Source: Macrothele yani
Taxonomy: Eukaryota; Arthropoda; Arachnida; Araneae; Macrothelidae
Direction: 5' to 3'
Assembly: GCA_039090855.1 (NCBI GenBank)
Contig: CM077011.1
Span: forward strand, 17,485,001 to 17,549,000
DNA length: 64,000 nucleotides
The notes beneath the pieces are model-generated. The model made no database searches. It was not told where the DNA came from and worked only from the letters and a program-made list of their open reading frames with translations. The translations under genes were made by a program, and so were the position numbers. This document shows positions 1 to 11,249 of the stretch, piece after piece (position 1 is the stretch's first letter; every line of letters starts with the position of its first letter).

Positions 1-640
1 GTTCTGGCGATAGGATCGCTAACTTCCAAAATTTGCCGCTAGGGGTGCTGCAATCGGTCTCATCTGATAGAACATAGTCACTTTACTATATGTACACACT
101 ACTTCCACAACTCTAGCATTTTGCGTACAGAAGTTATTTCCCTGTTTAAGACTTTCCTATATACCCTGTATATCCTTGTGTAAAAAGAAGATGAAAAACA
201 CTATATGACAAGTCTACAGTGTTTTTCATCTTCTTTTTATACAAAGACATTTGAACTGAATTGCCTTTTGTGTCTATCGAAATTCGCTTATTGCATTCGT
301 AAAAAGGTGAATTTTATTCGTGTAGCTGTGGACCGGTGTGTTTGACGGCGATTTGCACATTTTGTATATTTTCCTCTTTAGTTCTAAGTGCTTATTATGT
401 GATTCATATTTTGCAACTTGGCCGATATTTGGGTTTTAATAGTGTTTAATATTTTGAAGGACTGTTAAATATAATGTCGTAGGTTTGTCTGCGAAATTTT
501 GTTTTGTCTTACAATTTGGACTTTTGACAATTTTGAATAGTTTTTGGAATTCATTCCGTACTTTGTTTGAAGGATTTTTCACGAGTTGTCATTTTTAAGT
601 AACTTATGTTAAGGGGGGATTCTCATATTATTTTTTTTTT
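1..640. other. non-coding left edge with a strong hairpin
   Basis: No gene is recognised. A 25-base arm at 178-202 is repeated inverted at 218-242 with one mismatch and a 15-base loop. The rest is A+T-rich. A TTAA at 609-612 followed by a G-run and TTCTCAT may mark an element boundary. The stretch just before 685 resembles a splice acceptor (T-rich ending in CAG). Confidence 0.5.
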
Positions 641-695
641 GTGAAATAATAGATTTATTTTTTTACGTTATTTTATTATTTCAGGTCTTAAGAAT

Positions 696-1290
696 ATGTG
701 TACCAAATTTCAAGTCGAAATTCGCAAAATTGGCCAAGTTATAATCTGTTATTGTCCAGTGGGGTCATGCAACTGGCGCAAAGACGAAGCTGAGAAAACT
801 CTGGACGAATTCAATCACGAACCGCCATATCATAAATATGTCAAAAATGCTATAAAGCCAATTTACAACGATTTGTCATCAAGATAATTGTTAAAAGGTG
901 TTTGGGTGGTGACACTCCAAACAACAAAATAAGTTTCAATTCTACTGTTTGGCAGTTCGCGCCCTAACACCTTCACTGTGGCTCAAAAACCATCGAAATG
1001 GCAGCTTATGTAGCAGTAAGCATTTTTAATGAAGGTTTTTCTGCCGTCCTGAAGATGATGACAACGGTAGGAATCGTTATTGGCGAGCAAACGAAGATAT
1101 TTGCCAACACGCGGGACAAAAACGTCGGCAGAGATCGGCGAGACGCAGCCTCGAGACTACAAAAGAGGCTCGTACAAGGCGTAGAAGCGACCAAAAGTCT
1201 CGAAATATGTTCTACAAAGCAGAGGTAGGAAACTGTATGTGCCTGGTATAGCGGATTGGCAGAAATATACTGTAAGTACTCGATATGTCT
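696..1290 (+). pseudogene. C-terminal remnant of Mutator-type transposase
   Basis: I read this as the decayed C-terminal part of the Mutator-like transposase family common in arthropods and cnidarians (the PF20700 type, recalled, not searched). Visible pieces are a Cys-rich CPVGSCNWRKDEAEKTLDEF stretch, KNAIKPIYNDLSS, then LLKRCLGG, an N-x-x-SFNS-x-VW block, and, after a frame change, an AAYVAVSIFNEGFSAVLKMM segment followed by a basic tail ending near LYVPGIAD. The reading frame is broken near 890-1000 and again near 1120, so it is not functional. The zinc-binding and DDE parts that should lie upstream are not seen. The sequence to about 1500 looks like the untranslated 3' part of the same element. 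Assignment is from family memory and is moderately sure. Confidence 0.6.
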
Positions 1291-1566
1291 TCGTAAACTG
1301 TACTTGAAATTTTAAACGCGTTTTTCTCGAAACAGCTTTTTCGCGAATGGTTGGCATAATATTTCAAAAACTATTGGACGGATCGACGACTTCAAATGCA
1401 ATACTGCATGTTCAGCAAATATCCTTTTATCGTTTGATAAACCAGAAACGTGATACGTTATGTACATTTTTTTAATAGCACAAAACATTGTCAATTTTTT
1501 GAGCTAACTTGATAATTTGAATTTGGCAAGTCACCATTTCCTCAAATATTATCATCATCATCATTG

Positions 1567-2336
1567 TCAACCATTATCAACCCACTGCTGTACGAAGGTC
1601 TCCCAGAGTTTCCTCCACAACGGTCTGTCTTGTGCCAGTCTCCTCCATGTCACTCCCGCATACTTTCGAATTTCATCCACCCATCTCCCATGTGGTCTTC
1701 TTCTGGGTCTTTTCCTGTCCCTTGGAATCCAATCTAAAATTTCGGCTGTCCATCGATGGTCTGTCTTTCTGGCAGCATGCCCAGCCCATTGCCATTTCAG
1801 GGATTTAACTCTGATCATGATGTCTTCCACTCTTGTCATTTTTCGTATCCACGAGTTCCTCTTCTTATCTCTCCTGGTTAAACCAAGCATGCACCTCTCC
1901 ACGCTTCTTTCAGTTGTCTGCAGCCTTTGTATGTCTCTTTTAGTTAAGGTCTACGTCTCTGCACCATACGTAAGCACTGAAAGGATGCATTGATCAAACA
2001 CTTTTCTTTTAAGACATAATGGCATATTGCTCTTGAAAATTATGCTGTTTCTTCCAAAAGCTCTCAAGGCAAGTTTAGTACGCCGAATAACTTCTTCATC
2101 AATGTGACTCTCACTTGATATCTGCTGTCCAAGATAAACGTACGTATCTGTTATCTCCAGCTTTTCTCCATCAATCGATAAATCTTCATTTCTTGTAAAA
2201 GCATTGAACATCACTTTTGTCTTCCGAAAGTTCATTTTTAATCCCACTTCTTTACTCTTGTCAGCAAGTTCCTGGATCATACTCTACAGCTCTGATGGGG
2301 CAGTTGAAAACATGACTACGTCATCAGCAAAACGAA
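1567..2336 (-). pseudogene. RTE reverse transcriptase C-terminal part, two frames
   Basis: Continuation of the same RTE protein after the frameshift at about 2343. One frame (2280-1951) carries the RT thumb region with YLGQQI and RTKLALRAFGRNS; another (1902-1567) carries the C-terminal VEDIMIRVKSLKWQWAGH and RPRRRPHGRWVDEIRK blocks and ends at a stop at 1567, just before the trinucleotide tail. The same protein is seen in nearly the same state at 18700-19293. One or two small indels break an otherwise well kept sequence. Confidence 0.8.
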
Positions 2337-2342
2337 GGTGGG

Positions 2343-4113
2343 TTAGATAATCATCTTCATCTTTATCCCTTTGTTTTCCCAGTTCAGTGATTGAAAGACA
2401 TTTTCCATTGTGGCATTAAAGAGCTTCGGAGATATGGTGTCGCCTTGTCTCACTCCCTTTCCAATTTTTATGTGTGTTGTATTTTCAAACAGCCGAATCT
2501 TTGCACTTGCATTTTCATAGATGTTATTAATAATATTAATGTATGCATTTTCAATACCGCAGGATTTCAGAGCCATTGTAACTGCTGATGGTTTCACCGA
2601 ATCAAAGGCTTTTTCATAATCGATAAAAGCCATGCACAATGGAAGTTCATATTCCCTCGCTCTTTCAATTAGTTCTCTTAGTACGAGGATATGATCTATT
2701 GTGCTGTAGCCACTCCTGAATCCAGCTTGTTCTCTCGGTTGAGCCATGTCCAGTGTTACCTTCAAACGGTGTGAAAGAACTTTAGTGAAGATTTTATAAA
2801 CCACTGATAGGTGGCTGATAGGTCTGTAGTTCCTGAGTTCCTCAATGTCACCTTTTTTATGTAGCAGGATCATTGTTGCGTTGTTCCAATCCTCAGGAAT
2901 CTTCCCTTCATTGAGGCTTCGAGTGAAATTTTGGGCGAGTACTGTTTCGATTTCTCCACTTGCTTCTTGTATGATGTCTACAGTAATTCCATCTTCTCCT
3001 GGAGCTTTTCCTCGCTTCATGTTCTTGATTGCATGTGCAACGTCTGCTGAAAGGACTGGAAGAACTCTGGTACTGGTACCTTTCACGATGTCTGCAGTAC
3101 ATGCAGCATCCCTTTCATATAATTTGGAGAAGAAATCTTTCAGTCTTGTCAAAATTTCGCCTCTATTTCTTGTTACAGAACCATCTTCTTTTCTCAGTGC
3201 CATAATCTGTTTTCTTCCCTTATTGAGATGTCCCTTTGCTATCTTTAGGCTTTGGTTGTTTTCAATTGCTTTCCTCACTAGTTCACAGTTGAATTTCCTT
3301 ACGTCTTCAGTGAAACTTTTTCGTGCTGTCTTGCACAGCTCTATATATTCCACTTTGGAAGTCACGTCTCCTTTAGTTGTCCTCATCTCTCTTCTTTTTT
3401 GCATCATAATTTTGGTTTTTCCTGATAATTTGTTCACATGCAACTTGTTCTTAGACGCAGCTAATTTTGTTGCTGTTTCCATAAGAGCTTTGGTTACTTT
3501 TCTGTTAACTTCAGAAATATCCACTTCTTCCGATGTTAGGCCTTCTAAAGCAGAGAATCTGTTCTTCAGTTCCAATTTGAAGGTATTATGGTGTTTTTTA
3601 AGGTTGGTTATGTCAATATATTTTGTTTGTCCTATGAGCTTGCCACGTCCGAGTTTAGTGTTGAGGTGCATCTTACACCTCACCAATCTATGGTCACTAC
3701 CTGTGTTGAACTTGTTTAGCACACTGCAGTCTTCTATGACGAATGTTTTGTTAGACATTATAAAATCAATTTCACTTGTCGTCCCATTTGGATGTCTCCA
3801 TGTCCATTTCCTTTGCGGCTTTATTTTGAAATAGGAGTTCATGATGTGAAATCTTTCTGCCTCTGCAAACTCTACGAGGGTATTTCCACGCTGGTTTCTG
3901 TTACTGTGAACGAATTTACCTACTGAAGTTTCGTTCTGTTGCTGTTGCTCTATTTTCGCATTGAAATCTCCCATAATGATCTTCAAGTGCTGCTTACCTT
4001 TATTATTTAGATGACGAATTTCTTCATAAAATTCTTCAATTTCTTCTTCAGGATGAATTGTGGTGGATGCATGAGTTTGAATAATCGGAGCCTGGTATCT
4101 TCTCGAGAGTTGG
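2343..4113 (-). pseudogene. RTE endonuclease-reverse transcriptase, N-terminal frame
   Basis: The long frame encodes the second half of an APE-type endonuclease (GDFNAKI, then SEIDFIM, then the catalytic SDHR block) followed by a reverse transcriptase (GKAPGEDGIT, LLHKKGD...NYRPIS, the first catalytic Asp in AFIDYEKAFDSV, then GVRQGDTISPKLFN). The FADD box follows just past a frameshift at about 2343 and is intact there. Translation upstream of 4113 is read through unrelated DNA, so the apparent start at 4406 is not real. The product would nick target DNA and copy its own RNA, but the frameshift and lost N-terminus make this copy dead. Confidence 0.85.
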
Positions 4114-4139
4114 AAATATATATATATATATATATTATT

Positions 4140-6180
4140 TTTCTGGTTCATCAAACAATAACTACTTGTGTATAGAGTAAAATAAAACGCCGTTCGAGGT
4201 TTTTGTTTCAGATTAGCTGGAGCGGAGAAATCATGCCAACCAGCGGCCGCGAATCTTCGCGCAGGGTTATGGTCGAGGGGGACTTGCGGGCGTGATTCGT
4301 CATGAAACTTATTAAAAATTGTTTTGTAAATACCTAAAATAATAATAAATAGATGTACATACTTTGCAATGAATTGATTGCATAGTTTTGTCAAAAAACA
4401 CTCCAAAAAAGGGTTAGTTTTTGCGTAAAAAATGAGACTCCCCGTTAAGGACTTTAGTCGAAGGTGTACTTCTCTCAGCTTAACAGAATACTACGTGCAA
4501 GAAATAATGTTCTCTGGTGGCATGGATACAGGTGGTACGTGTTCTTACCTATCACGGGTATACATTATGCTAATATATTAGTATTCATACGATATTCAGA
4601 TTGTCTTCTGCTTAAAGAGCACAATGAAAATAGAATTAAGGAATACAAATTTCCGTGGCAGCTGACATAGGAAATGAAGATCTGAAACTAAAACTATTAA
4701 CTCCTGATGAAAGAATTCCGACTGGTACTATATGTTATCGTTAAAATTCCACTAAAAGCGCATGGCTAGACATTTTAGAATTAAAAAGAAAAGAAGAGGT
4801 TTGGGAATTCTACGGCGTCTTTCCAATTCAAATTTTAGGGTAACCTTTTAACTGAAACTTCGACTAAGCTGACACGGAACTAAGATGCCCTTCAAAAAGA
4901 AAAACGATACCCTAAGAGTTTCTATTTCAGTAAAACGAAAGAGCTATACAAACATAATTTTAGTGAGGGCATCAGAAAAGCCGAAACCTTAGAAAAAAGC
5001 AATTTCTGGAAACAAATTTGACTTTCAGGGAAAGTATAGGTTATGTGCTTTAAAAGAAAAATTGTTTAAAAGCAGTATTCCACTAAATCTCTTTAGAGAA
5101 CAAACATATTTACTTTACTTGGTTTAGCAAGCATATTTTAAATGCTGTAAACTTGCGCGTACAAAAAGTAGTTTGGGGGTTCGTAACTGTTTACTAAAGA
5201 TCTGGAATTAATATTTCTTTTCTTACGATCTTTCAAAGTTTTCAGCAATTAGCGGTCGAGGAGTTCTTGAAGATTTTGAGAGAGAGTAAACTTTACGAAC
5301 CGTGAAATTCGGCTGAATATTTTATGCATGCATGAAGCGAAGCTTAAACGTCGAATTTCAAAGCTGTTAACTGCAAAATAATTATTTAGAACTGAACTTT
5401 AATGTCTTTTAAATACAGAAACTTACATTCTCTGGAAGTTACAATTTTCCATCGTTACAAATATACTACTTTATCATAAAAATAAATAGGCTCTTTTCCT
5501 CCCAAACAGATAGTTTTTGTTAATATTCGCAATATCACAAATTAAGTAAACTAATGTTTTACACTTACAAATATGGCGTACAAATTAAGAATGCTGTTCA
5601 TTTAAGGTCTGTGTAAGAAACGTTTAAATTCTAAACCAAGTGGACGTACTTGAGCAATATGTTTGAACAGCATTGGGACTGTGACCACAGGATTAATCAC
5701 GGAATGAAAAAAAATTCCGAAAACCTATCTCACTACATTTTTATTGCTGGACACTCATTATGAACATGAAACATCACTGTGAAGCGTATGTGTGTGCGTG
5801 CGTTTGTGAGTGTGTGAAAGAGAGGGAGGGGGGGGGGGTGACCACACCTTACCATTGACTCGTTTGGGATATCTCGTCTTAAGCAAGCCAATTGACCATG
5901 TGCTATTTTGTTCCTTTTTTTCGGAAAGAGTTTTGTTATTTTGAATATGAAATATGAAGGAACATATTACCGTTTACTATTTTCTATTTCCTCAAATACT
6001 GTTACTATTTCCTCAAATAGTATCCTCAAATTTCGCATAAAAAGTTTTTCGAATAATTTTAAAACTTTCTTTTTTCCTTTAATTTATGTAAACTTGCCCA
6101 TTTGTAGTTGTATATGTACATCTACATACTCGTTTGAAAACATTGCTGTGTAACCATTTACAGCTTACTAAGGCAAAAGT
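4140..6180. other. no recognised gene
   Basis: From 4140 to 4448 the sequence is GC-richer and ends, read in reverse, with CGGGGAGTCTCAT next to TTAA, like the border at 609-626. The rest to 6180 is A+T-rich and without recognised coding. A GT-rich run followed by GA and a long G run occupies about 5787-5839. Confidence 0.4.
5787..5839. repeat. GT/GA/G microsatellite
   Basis: Alternating TG dinucleotides, then AGAGAGGGAGG, then an uninterrupted run of about ten G. Purine-rich simple sequence; no function inferred. Confidence 0.8.
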
Positions 6181-7180
6181 TTTTGCTTATTCCTGCTACA
6201 AGCAATACAAAATTTACGCGCTAGGGCGGAAATATGTACTCTAGATATCTTGAAATATCTGCTTCTAAAAATCCGATTTGAAATATTCCGCTAACATCGA
6301 ATGCCATTCACCTTCCGAAAGATTTTCAATACACTTTTAAACATTTTATAGTAGGGAGTGGCGACCTTAAGTTGCGTTGGGGTATATTTCTGTTTGTACC
6401 TTGTTACGTGCCTGACCCACAGGACGCATACGACATAAAGGCAGATAGGAGCGAAAACGAACGTCGGCGTAGCTCAGTTGGTAGAGAGACTTGTTCCAGA
6501 ATAAGTGGGCTCGGGTTCGATCCCCGGCGTGGACAAAAAATGACGGAGAAATTTACTTCGTTATAACCTTTAATCAGCTTCAAAATGTTCCATTGAGAAA
6601 ACACTTTTTGCTGTATACCATTCACTGCCTGAAGATAAAGAACATTATCACCTTTAAATCATTCACCCATCTTTCGCTAGATGACGAACATAAGGAATCT
6701 TTTCTCTCGCTGTCTCTGCTTCTAAAAGTCGTACCGGAAAAATGGCTTTTTCATGACATTATCCTTGTTACAAAGAATATTTCACGCATATTTCTTGCTT
6801 TCTGTAACTTAATTCTTCAGCAAAGTAGGGTTTGCCTATATTTCCAATTAAAAGAGCATCTCCGATTCTAGCAATGCTTTTTCTCTTTTATACTCCTTAT
6901 TATGAAAATAAAATTTGCACCCATTTTTCGACTTTAAATCACCCACAGGTTTTCGGCTGGGAAGTATACGGTTCTGTTGCTGTAAAAGTATTTTTCTAAG
7001 TGTGAGATTTGAAATTGCTCATGTTGTGTATATTAAATAATGTACACTTTACCCAGTAGGAGTGTAAATGCATTATCTTTTTCGCTAAATTTCTTCTTTT
7101 TCTAAAAATCTACTTTGGAAATTTCCTATTGTTGAGAAAATCTAATCACCCTCGAGAATTCGATATCGTATTTCTTGTTT
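6180..7180 (-). repeat. degenerate family C repeats, reverse orientation
   Basis: Read in reverse, phrases such as CAAATCGGAtttttAGAAGC and AGAAGCAGAgacagcgaga recur. They match the unit of the family C arrays at 12.2-14.0, 24.0-24.5 and 48.0-49.4 kb (CAAATCGGACTCTTAGAAGC then AGAGATATCGA). Divergence is high and the CTCF-like core is mostly lost here, apart from a CGCTAGGGCGG at about 6219. Confidence 0.45.
6462..6534 (+). other. tRNA-like sequence, 73 nt (tRNA pseudogene or SINE head)
   Basis: Exactly 73 bases fold roughly like a tRNA: acceptor GTCGGCG/CGTGGAC with one clear mismatch, box A-like TAGCTCAGTTGGTAGAG, and a T arm TCGGG-TTCGATC-CCCGG with box B GGTTCGATCC. The D stem has a mismatch and the anticodon loop only closes with eight bases, so I do not call it a working tRNA. 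A run of A follows at once. A second 73-base tRNA-like unit with a related acceptor lies at 16429-16501 on the other strand. Confidence 0.55.
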
Positions 7181-7559
7181 GTTTCTCATTCCTTTGGTAT
7201 TTCCATAAATTAGCATACGAAGACACTGTAAATAAAACTAATATCGGGAAGTTAATTGAAATCACTTTATTCTTGCAATGGAAACATTAAACATAATTCG
7301 ATTAGTAGTGTCAAGGATACAATGCAAATTTCGACACATGGGGGAAAGGGATAAAACTATGAAAACGTTATTTTCGAACGAAGATTTTCCGTATTTTTTT
7401 TTATTTTATGTCTGTGGTAACTCATGCAAACGCATTTTTCCACTGTCCCGGTTACAAAGATCACGTTGATCGCAGTTTACCATGAACATTCGTGTGCTTC
7501 AAATAAATTGTTATCTAACCAAGAATATTCAATGACAGTGCATACCTAAGGATTGCGAA

Positions 7560-7830
7560 ATATGCGACCAAAGGTAGTGCGCGTTAATTGATATAGTAAC
7601 CTGAAAAAGAAACGTGACACTGAAATTTCGGTTGAGATGAGCACGTATGAATCCTTTCTGACGCGAATTAAATTCATCAAAGTTATTCATATTCAATGCA
7701 ACCGGTTAGAAAACAAAATCAACCGTATTTCTACAATCGATAAAACATCCAGAAATAGAGCCAGCTACTTACTTCCACTAGCGGTATGTTATAAGATCAA
7801 CAAAATTGCCTATAGCCTGTCCTAGAAAGG
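7560..7830 (+). repeat. 5' fragment of family C element
   Basis: The stretch around 7610-7720 (TTCGGTTGAGATGAGCAC, then TTTCTGACGCGAATTAAATT and ATCAAAGTTATTCATATTCA) matches 47690-48010, which leads directly into the third family C array. Here it is not followed by the array, so it looks like a detached 5' part. Confidence 0.55.
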
Positions 7831-8099
7831 TTGTTTTTAAGCTTAAAATAAATAGTAATATACAGGAGATGTTCCCGTCCTAAGACGGTGAAATGTTTAC
7901 TTAAAGCAGATTGAAAACAAATCAAATAGTCGCCGGCTTTTTTGTAAGGAAATATAGTAAAAACTTATATAGTAAGAACTCACTCATGTTAGAACTGAAA
8001 ATTATAAGCTATTTATTTCCGTTTTTCAAAATACCTCGCGATAAATAAACATAAAGATAAAAAAAAGGATGATAATAAACATAAACATAAATAAAAAGG

Positions 8100-11000
8100 G
8101 ATCTAAGGTCAGGTGATGCGCAACATACTACAGCCTCTCCTTGACAAATGTCAACCCTACCTTCTCGTGGTGCATCCTGTTCCCACAAAGGGGCTCTGAC
8201 GACCGCCAATAGCGGTATAACTATACCATCAGGAGTAGAAGAAATGCTATTCCACACTCACCAACTCGCTTGGCCAGCGTGGTGAGTTATGGCCAAAACT
8301 CCTCAAAGATGCTTACACAATTTCAAACTTGGTCCTCAGTTTCCGGCGGCTGGAACGTACCAGGCCAAGGCAGCAGCCAGTGTGACATGATAGTAGAGGC
8401 TCCTAAGAATCACCGAAGGACCGGACTAGGCTGCCATCTGATGCTGACCTTGGCTACTTACAATGGCGCTCCCTATCTTCTGATTAAAGGTTCGTTGAAT
8501 TGGAAGAAGAACTACAATGGATCAAGTGGGACATCGTCGAGCTAAGTGAGGTAAGCAGAAAAGGAAAAGATCTCATTGAACTGAAAACTGGACATCTCTT
8601 CTACTATCGTTGGGAAGCTACTGGCAAAACTAGTGGTGTTGGATTTATAATAAACAAGAAACTGAAAAATAAAGTTACAGAGGTTGTATGTTTCTCTGAC
8701 AGAGCTGCACGACTTGTTATCCAACTCTCGAGAAGATACCAGTCTCAAATTATTCAAGCTTATGCGCCCACCATAAGTCATCCTGAAGACGAGATTAAAT
8801 AATTTTATGAGGAAATTCGTAATCTACATAATAAAGGTAAGCAGCACTGGAATATCATTATGAGAGATTTCAATGCGAAAATAGGGCAACAGCAACAGAA
8901 CGAAACTTCAGTAGGTAAATTTGGTCACGGTAACAGAAACCAGCGTGGAAATACTGTCGTAGAGTTTGTAGAGGCAGAAGGATTTCACATCATGAACTCC
9001 TATTTAAAAATAAAGCCGCAAAGAAAATGGACAAGGGGGCATACCAATGGATTGACAAGTGAAATTGATTTTATTATGTGTAACAAGAAATTTGTCATAA
9101 AGACTGCATTGTGCTGAAAAAGTTCAACACAGGTAGTGATCATAGAATGGTGAGATGTAACATGCACCTCAATATTAAACTCGAGCGTCGCAAGCTCATA
9201 AAACAAAGTGTATTGACATGACCAACCTTAAAAAACATCATAATACCTTCAAATTGGAACTGAGGAACAGAATTTCTGCTCTACAAGGTCCAACGTCAGA
9301 AGAAGTGGCTATCTCTAAGTTAACAGAAAACTAACCAAAGCTCTTATGGAAACAGCAACAAAAATAGCTGGTACTAAGAACAAGTTTCATACGAACAAAT
9401 TATCAGGAAAAACTAAACGTCTGATGCAAGAAAGAAGAGAGATGAGGACAACTAAAGGAGATGTCACTTCCAAAATGGAATATATAGAACTATGCAAGAC
9501 AGTAGGAAAAAGTATCACTGAATACGTAAGAAAATTCAACTGTGAACTAGCGAGGAAAGCCATTTAAGAGACCAAAGAGACATCTGAGTAAGGGAAGAAA
9601 ACAAATTATGGCCCTGAGAAAAGCAAATGGTTATGCAACACAAAATAGAGGCAAAAGTATGACAAGAGTGAAATATTTCTACTCCAAATTATGTGAAAAG
9701 GATGATACATATTCTCCAAACATTATGAATGGTACCAGTACCAAAGTTCTTCCAGTCCTTCCAGCAGAAGTTGCACATGCTATCAAAAACATGAAACGGG
9801 AAAAGCTCCAGGAGAAGATGGAATTACAGTAGACATCACACAAGAAGCAAGTGGAGAAACTGAAACAGTACTCGCCCAAGTTTTCACTCGATGCCTTAAT
9901 GAAGAGAAGATTCCTGAGGATTGGAACAATGCTACAATGATCCTGCTACATAAAAAAGGTGACATTGAGGATCTCAGGAACTACAGACCTCTCAGCCACC
10001 TATCAGTGGTTTATAAAATCTTCACTAAAGTTCTTTCACACCGCTTGAAGGTGACACTGGACATGGCTCAACCGAGAGAACAAGCAGGATTCAGGAATGG
10101 CTACAGCATTACAGATCATATCCACGTACTGAGAGAAATAACAGAAAGAGCGAGGAAATATGAACTTCCGTTATGCATGGCTTTTATCGATTATGAAAAG
10201 GCCTTTGATTCGGTGAAACCATCAGCATTTACAATGGCTTTGATATCATGCAGTATTGAAGATGCATACATTAATATTATTTATAACACCTATGAAAATG
10301 CAAGAGCAAATGTTCGGCTATTTGAGAATACAGCACCTATAAAAATTGGAAAGGGAGTGAGACAAGGCGACACCATATCTCCCAAGCTCTTTAATGAAAC
10401 TTTGGAAAATGTCTTTCAATAACTGAACTGGGAAAACAAAGGGATAATAATTATTGCAGATTATCCAACTGGTCTTTCGTTTTGGTGATGACGTAGTCAT
10501 TTTTGCAACTACCTAATCAGAGCTACAGAGTATGATCCAGGAACTTGCTGACAAGAGTAAAGAAGTGGGATTAAAAATGAACTTTCAGAAGACAAAAGTG
10601 ATGTACAATGCTTTTTTAAGGAATGAAGATTTATCGATTGATGGAGAAAAGCTGAAGATAACCAATACCTACATTTATCTTGGACAGCAGATATCAAATG
10701 AAGGTCATATTGATCAAGAAATTTATAGGTGCATAAAACTTGCCTGCAGAGCTTCTGGAAGAAAGAGTATCATTTTCAAGAATAATATGTATGTCTTAAA
10801 AGAAAAATGTTTAATCTTTTCTTCCTTCCAGTGCTTACGTATGGTGCAGAGACGTGGACCTTAATCTAAAAGAGACATATAAAGACTGCAGAGAACTCAA
10901 GAAGCATAGAGTGGGGCATGCTTGGTGTAACTAGGAGAGATAAGAAGAGGAGCTCGTGAATCAGAAAAATGACAAGAGTGGAAGACATCATGATCACAGT

Positions 11001-11245
11001 AAAATCCCTGAAATGGCAATGGGCTGTACATATTGCCAGGTGGACAGACCATCCATGGACTGCCAAACTTTAGACTGGATTCCAAGGGACAGGAAAAGCC
11101 AGAAGAAGACCAAATGGGAGATGGGTGGATGAAATTCGAAAGTGTGCGGGAGTAACATGGAGGAGACTGGCACAAGATAGATCGTTGTGGAAGAAACTTG
11201 AGGAGACCTTCATCCAGCAGTGGATTGAAAATGGATGATGATGAT
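8100..11245 (+). mobile_element. RTE-clade LINE, near full-length copy 2
   Basis: The most complete RTE copy, about 3.1 kb, the usual size of the clade. It has a GC-richer 5' leader (8100-8440, including the CCAGCGTGGTGAGTTATGGCC stretch typical of RTE leaders), then endonuclease and reverse transcriptase coding, and ends in ATGATGATGAT at 11235-11246. Coding is broken by several frameshifts and stops, and there is one unusual change in the RT active site (see the coding entry). It has no introns and no LTRs, as expected for a LINE. Confidence 0.88.
8440..11240 (+). pseudogene. RTE endonuclease-reverse transcriptase, broken
   Basis: Read in order across frames: LATYNG opens the APE endonuclease (about 8455), catalytic Glu in ELSEV (8540), AYAPT (8760), a stop replacing the residue after DEIK at 8800, FNAKIG (8868), TSEIDFIM (9055), GSDHR (9133). 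The RT follows with a frameshift at GKAPGEDG (about 9800), LLHKKGDIEDLRNYRPLSHL (9943), AFIDYEKAFDSV (10180) and GVRQGDTISPKLFN (10350), then a stop at 10420. The metal-binding FADD box reads FGDD at 10481-10492. C-terminal pieces continue to 11240. Its role would have been target nicking and RNA copying; it is inactive now. Confidence 0.85.
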
Positions 11246-11249
11246 AAGA

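Larger units (their letters stand above)
1540..4116 (-). mobile_element. RTE-clade LINE, 5'-truncated copy 1
   Basis: Non-LTR retrotransposon on the minus strand. It begins (element 5' side) at about 4113 in the middle of the endonuclease domain, next to an AT microsatellite at 4117-4135. It ends at 1540-1565 in a TGA/ATG-type trinucleotide run, the usual RTE 3' tail. It is very similar to the copies at 8.1-11.2 kb and 18.6-19.4 kb, which suggests fairly recent spread. The missing 5' end is typical of target-primed reverse transcription. It lies beside Mutator-type debris; similar G-run/TCTCAT ends flanked by TTAA occur at 609-612 and 4445-4448. Confidence 0.88.

Noticed and set aside
2845..3834. 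329-codon open frame on the plus strand
   Set aside because: It is the exact antisense of the RTE endonuclease/RT coding and has a hydrophobic, low-information composition typical of reverse-complement frames.
6462..6534. Functional tRNA gene
   Set aside because: D stem mismatch, eight-base anticodon loop and an acceptor mismatch make a pseudogene or SINE head more likely.
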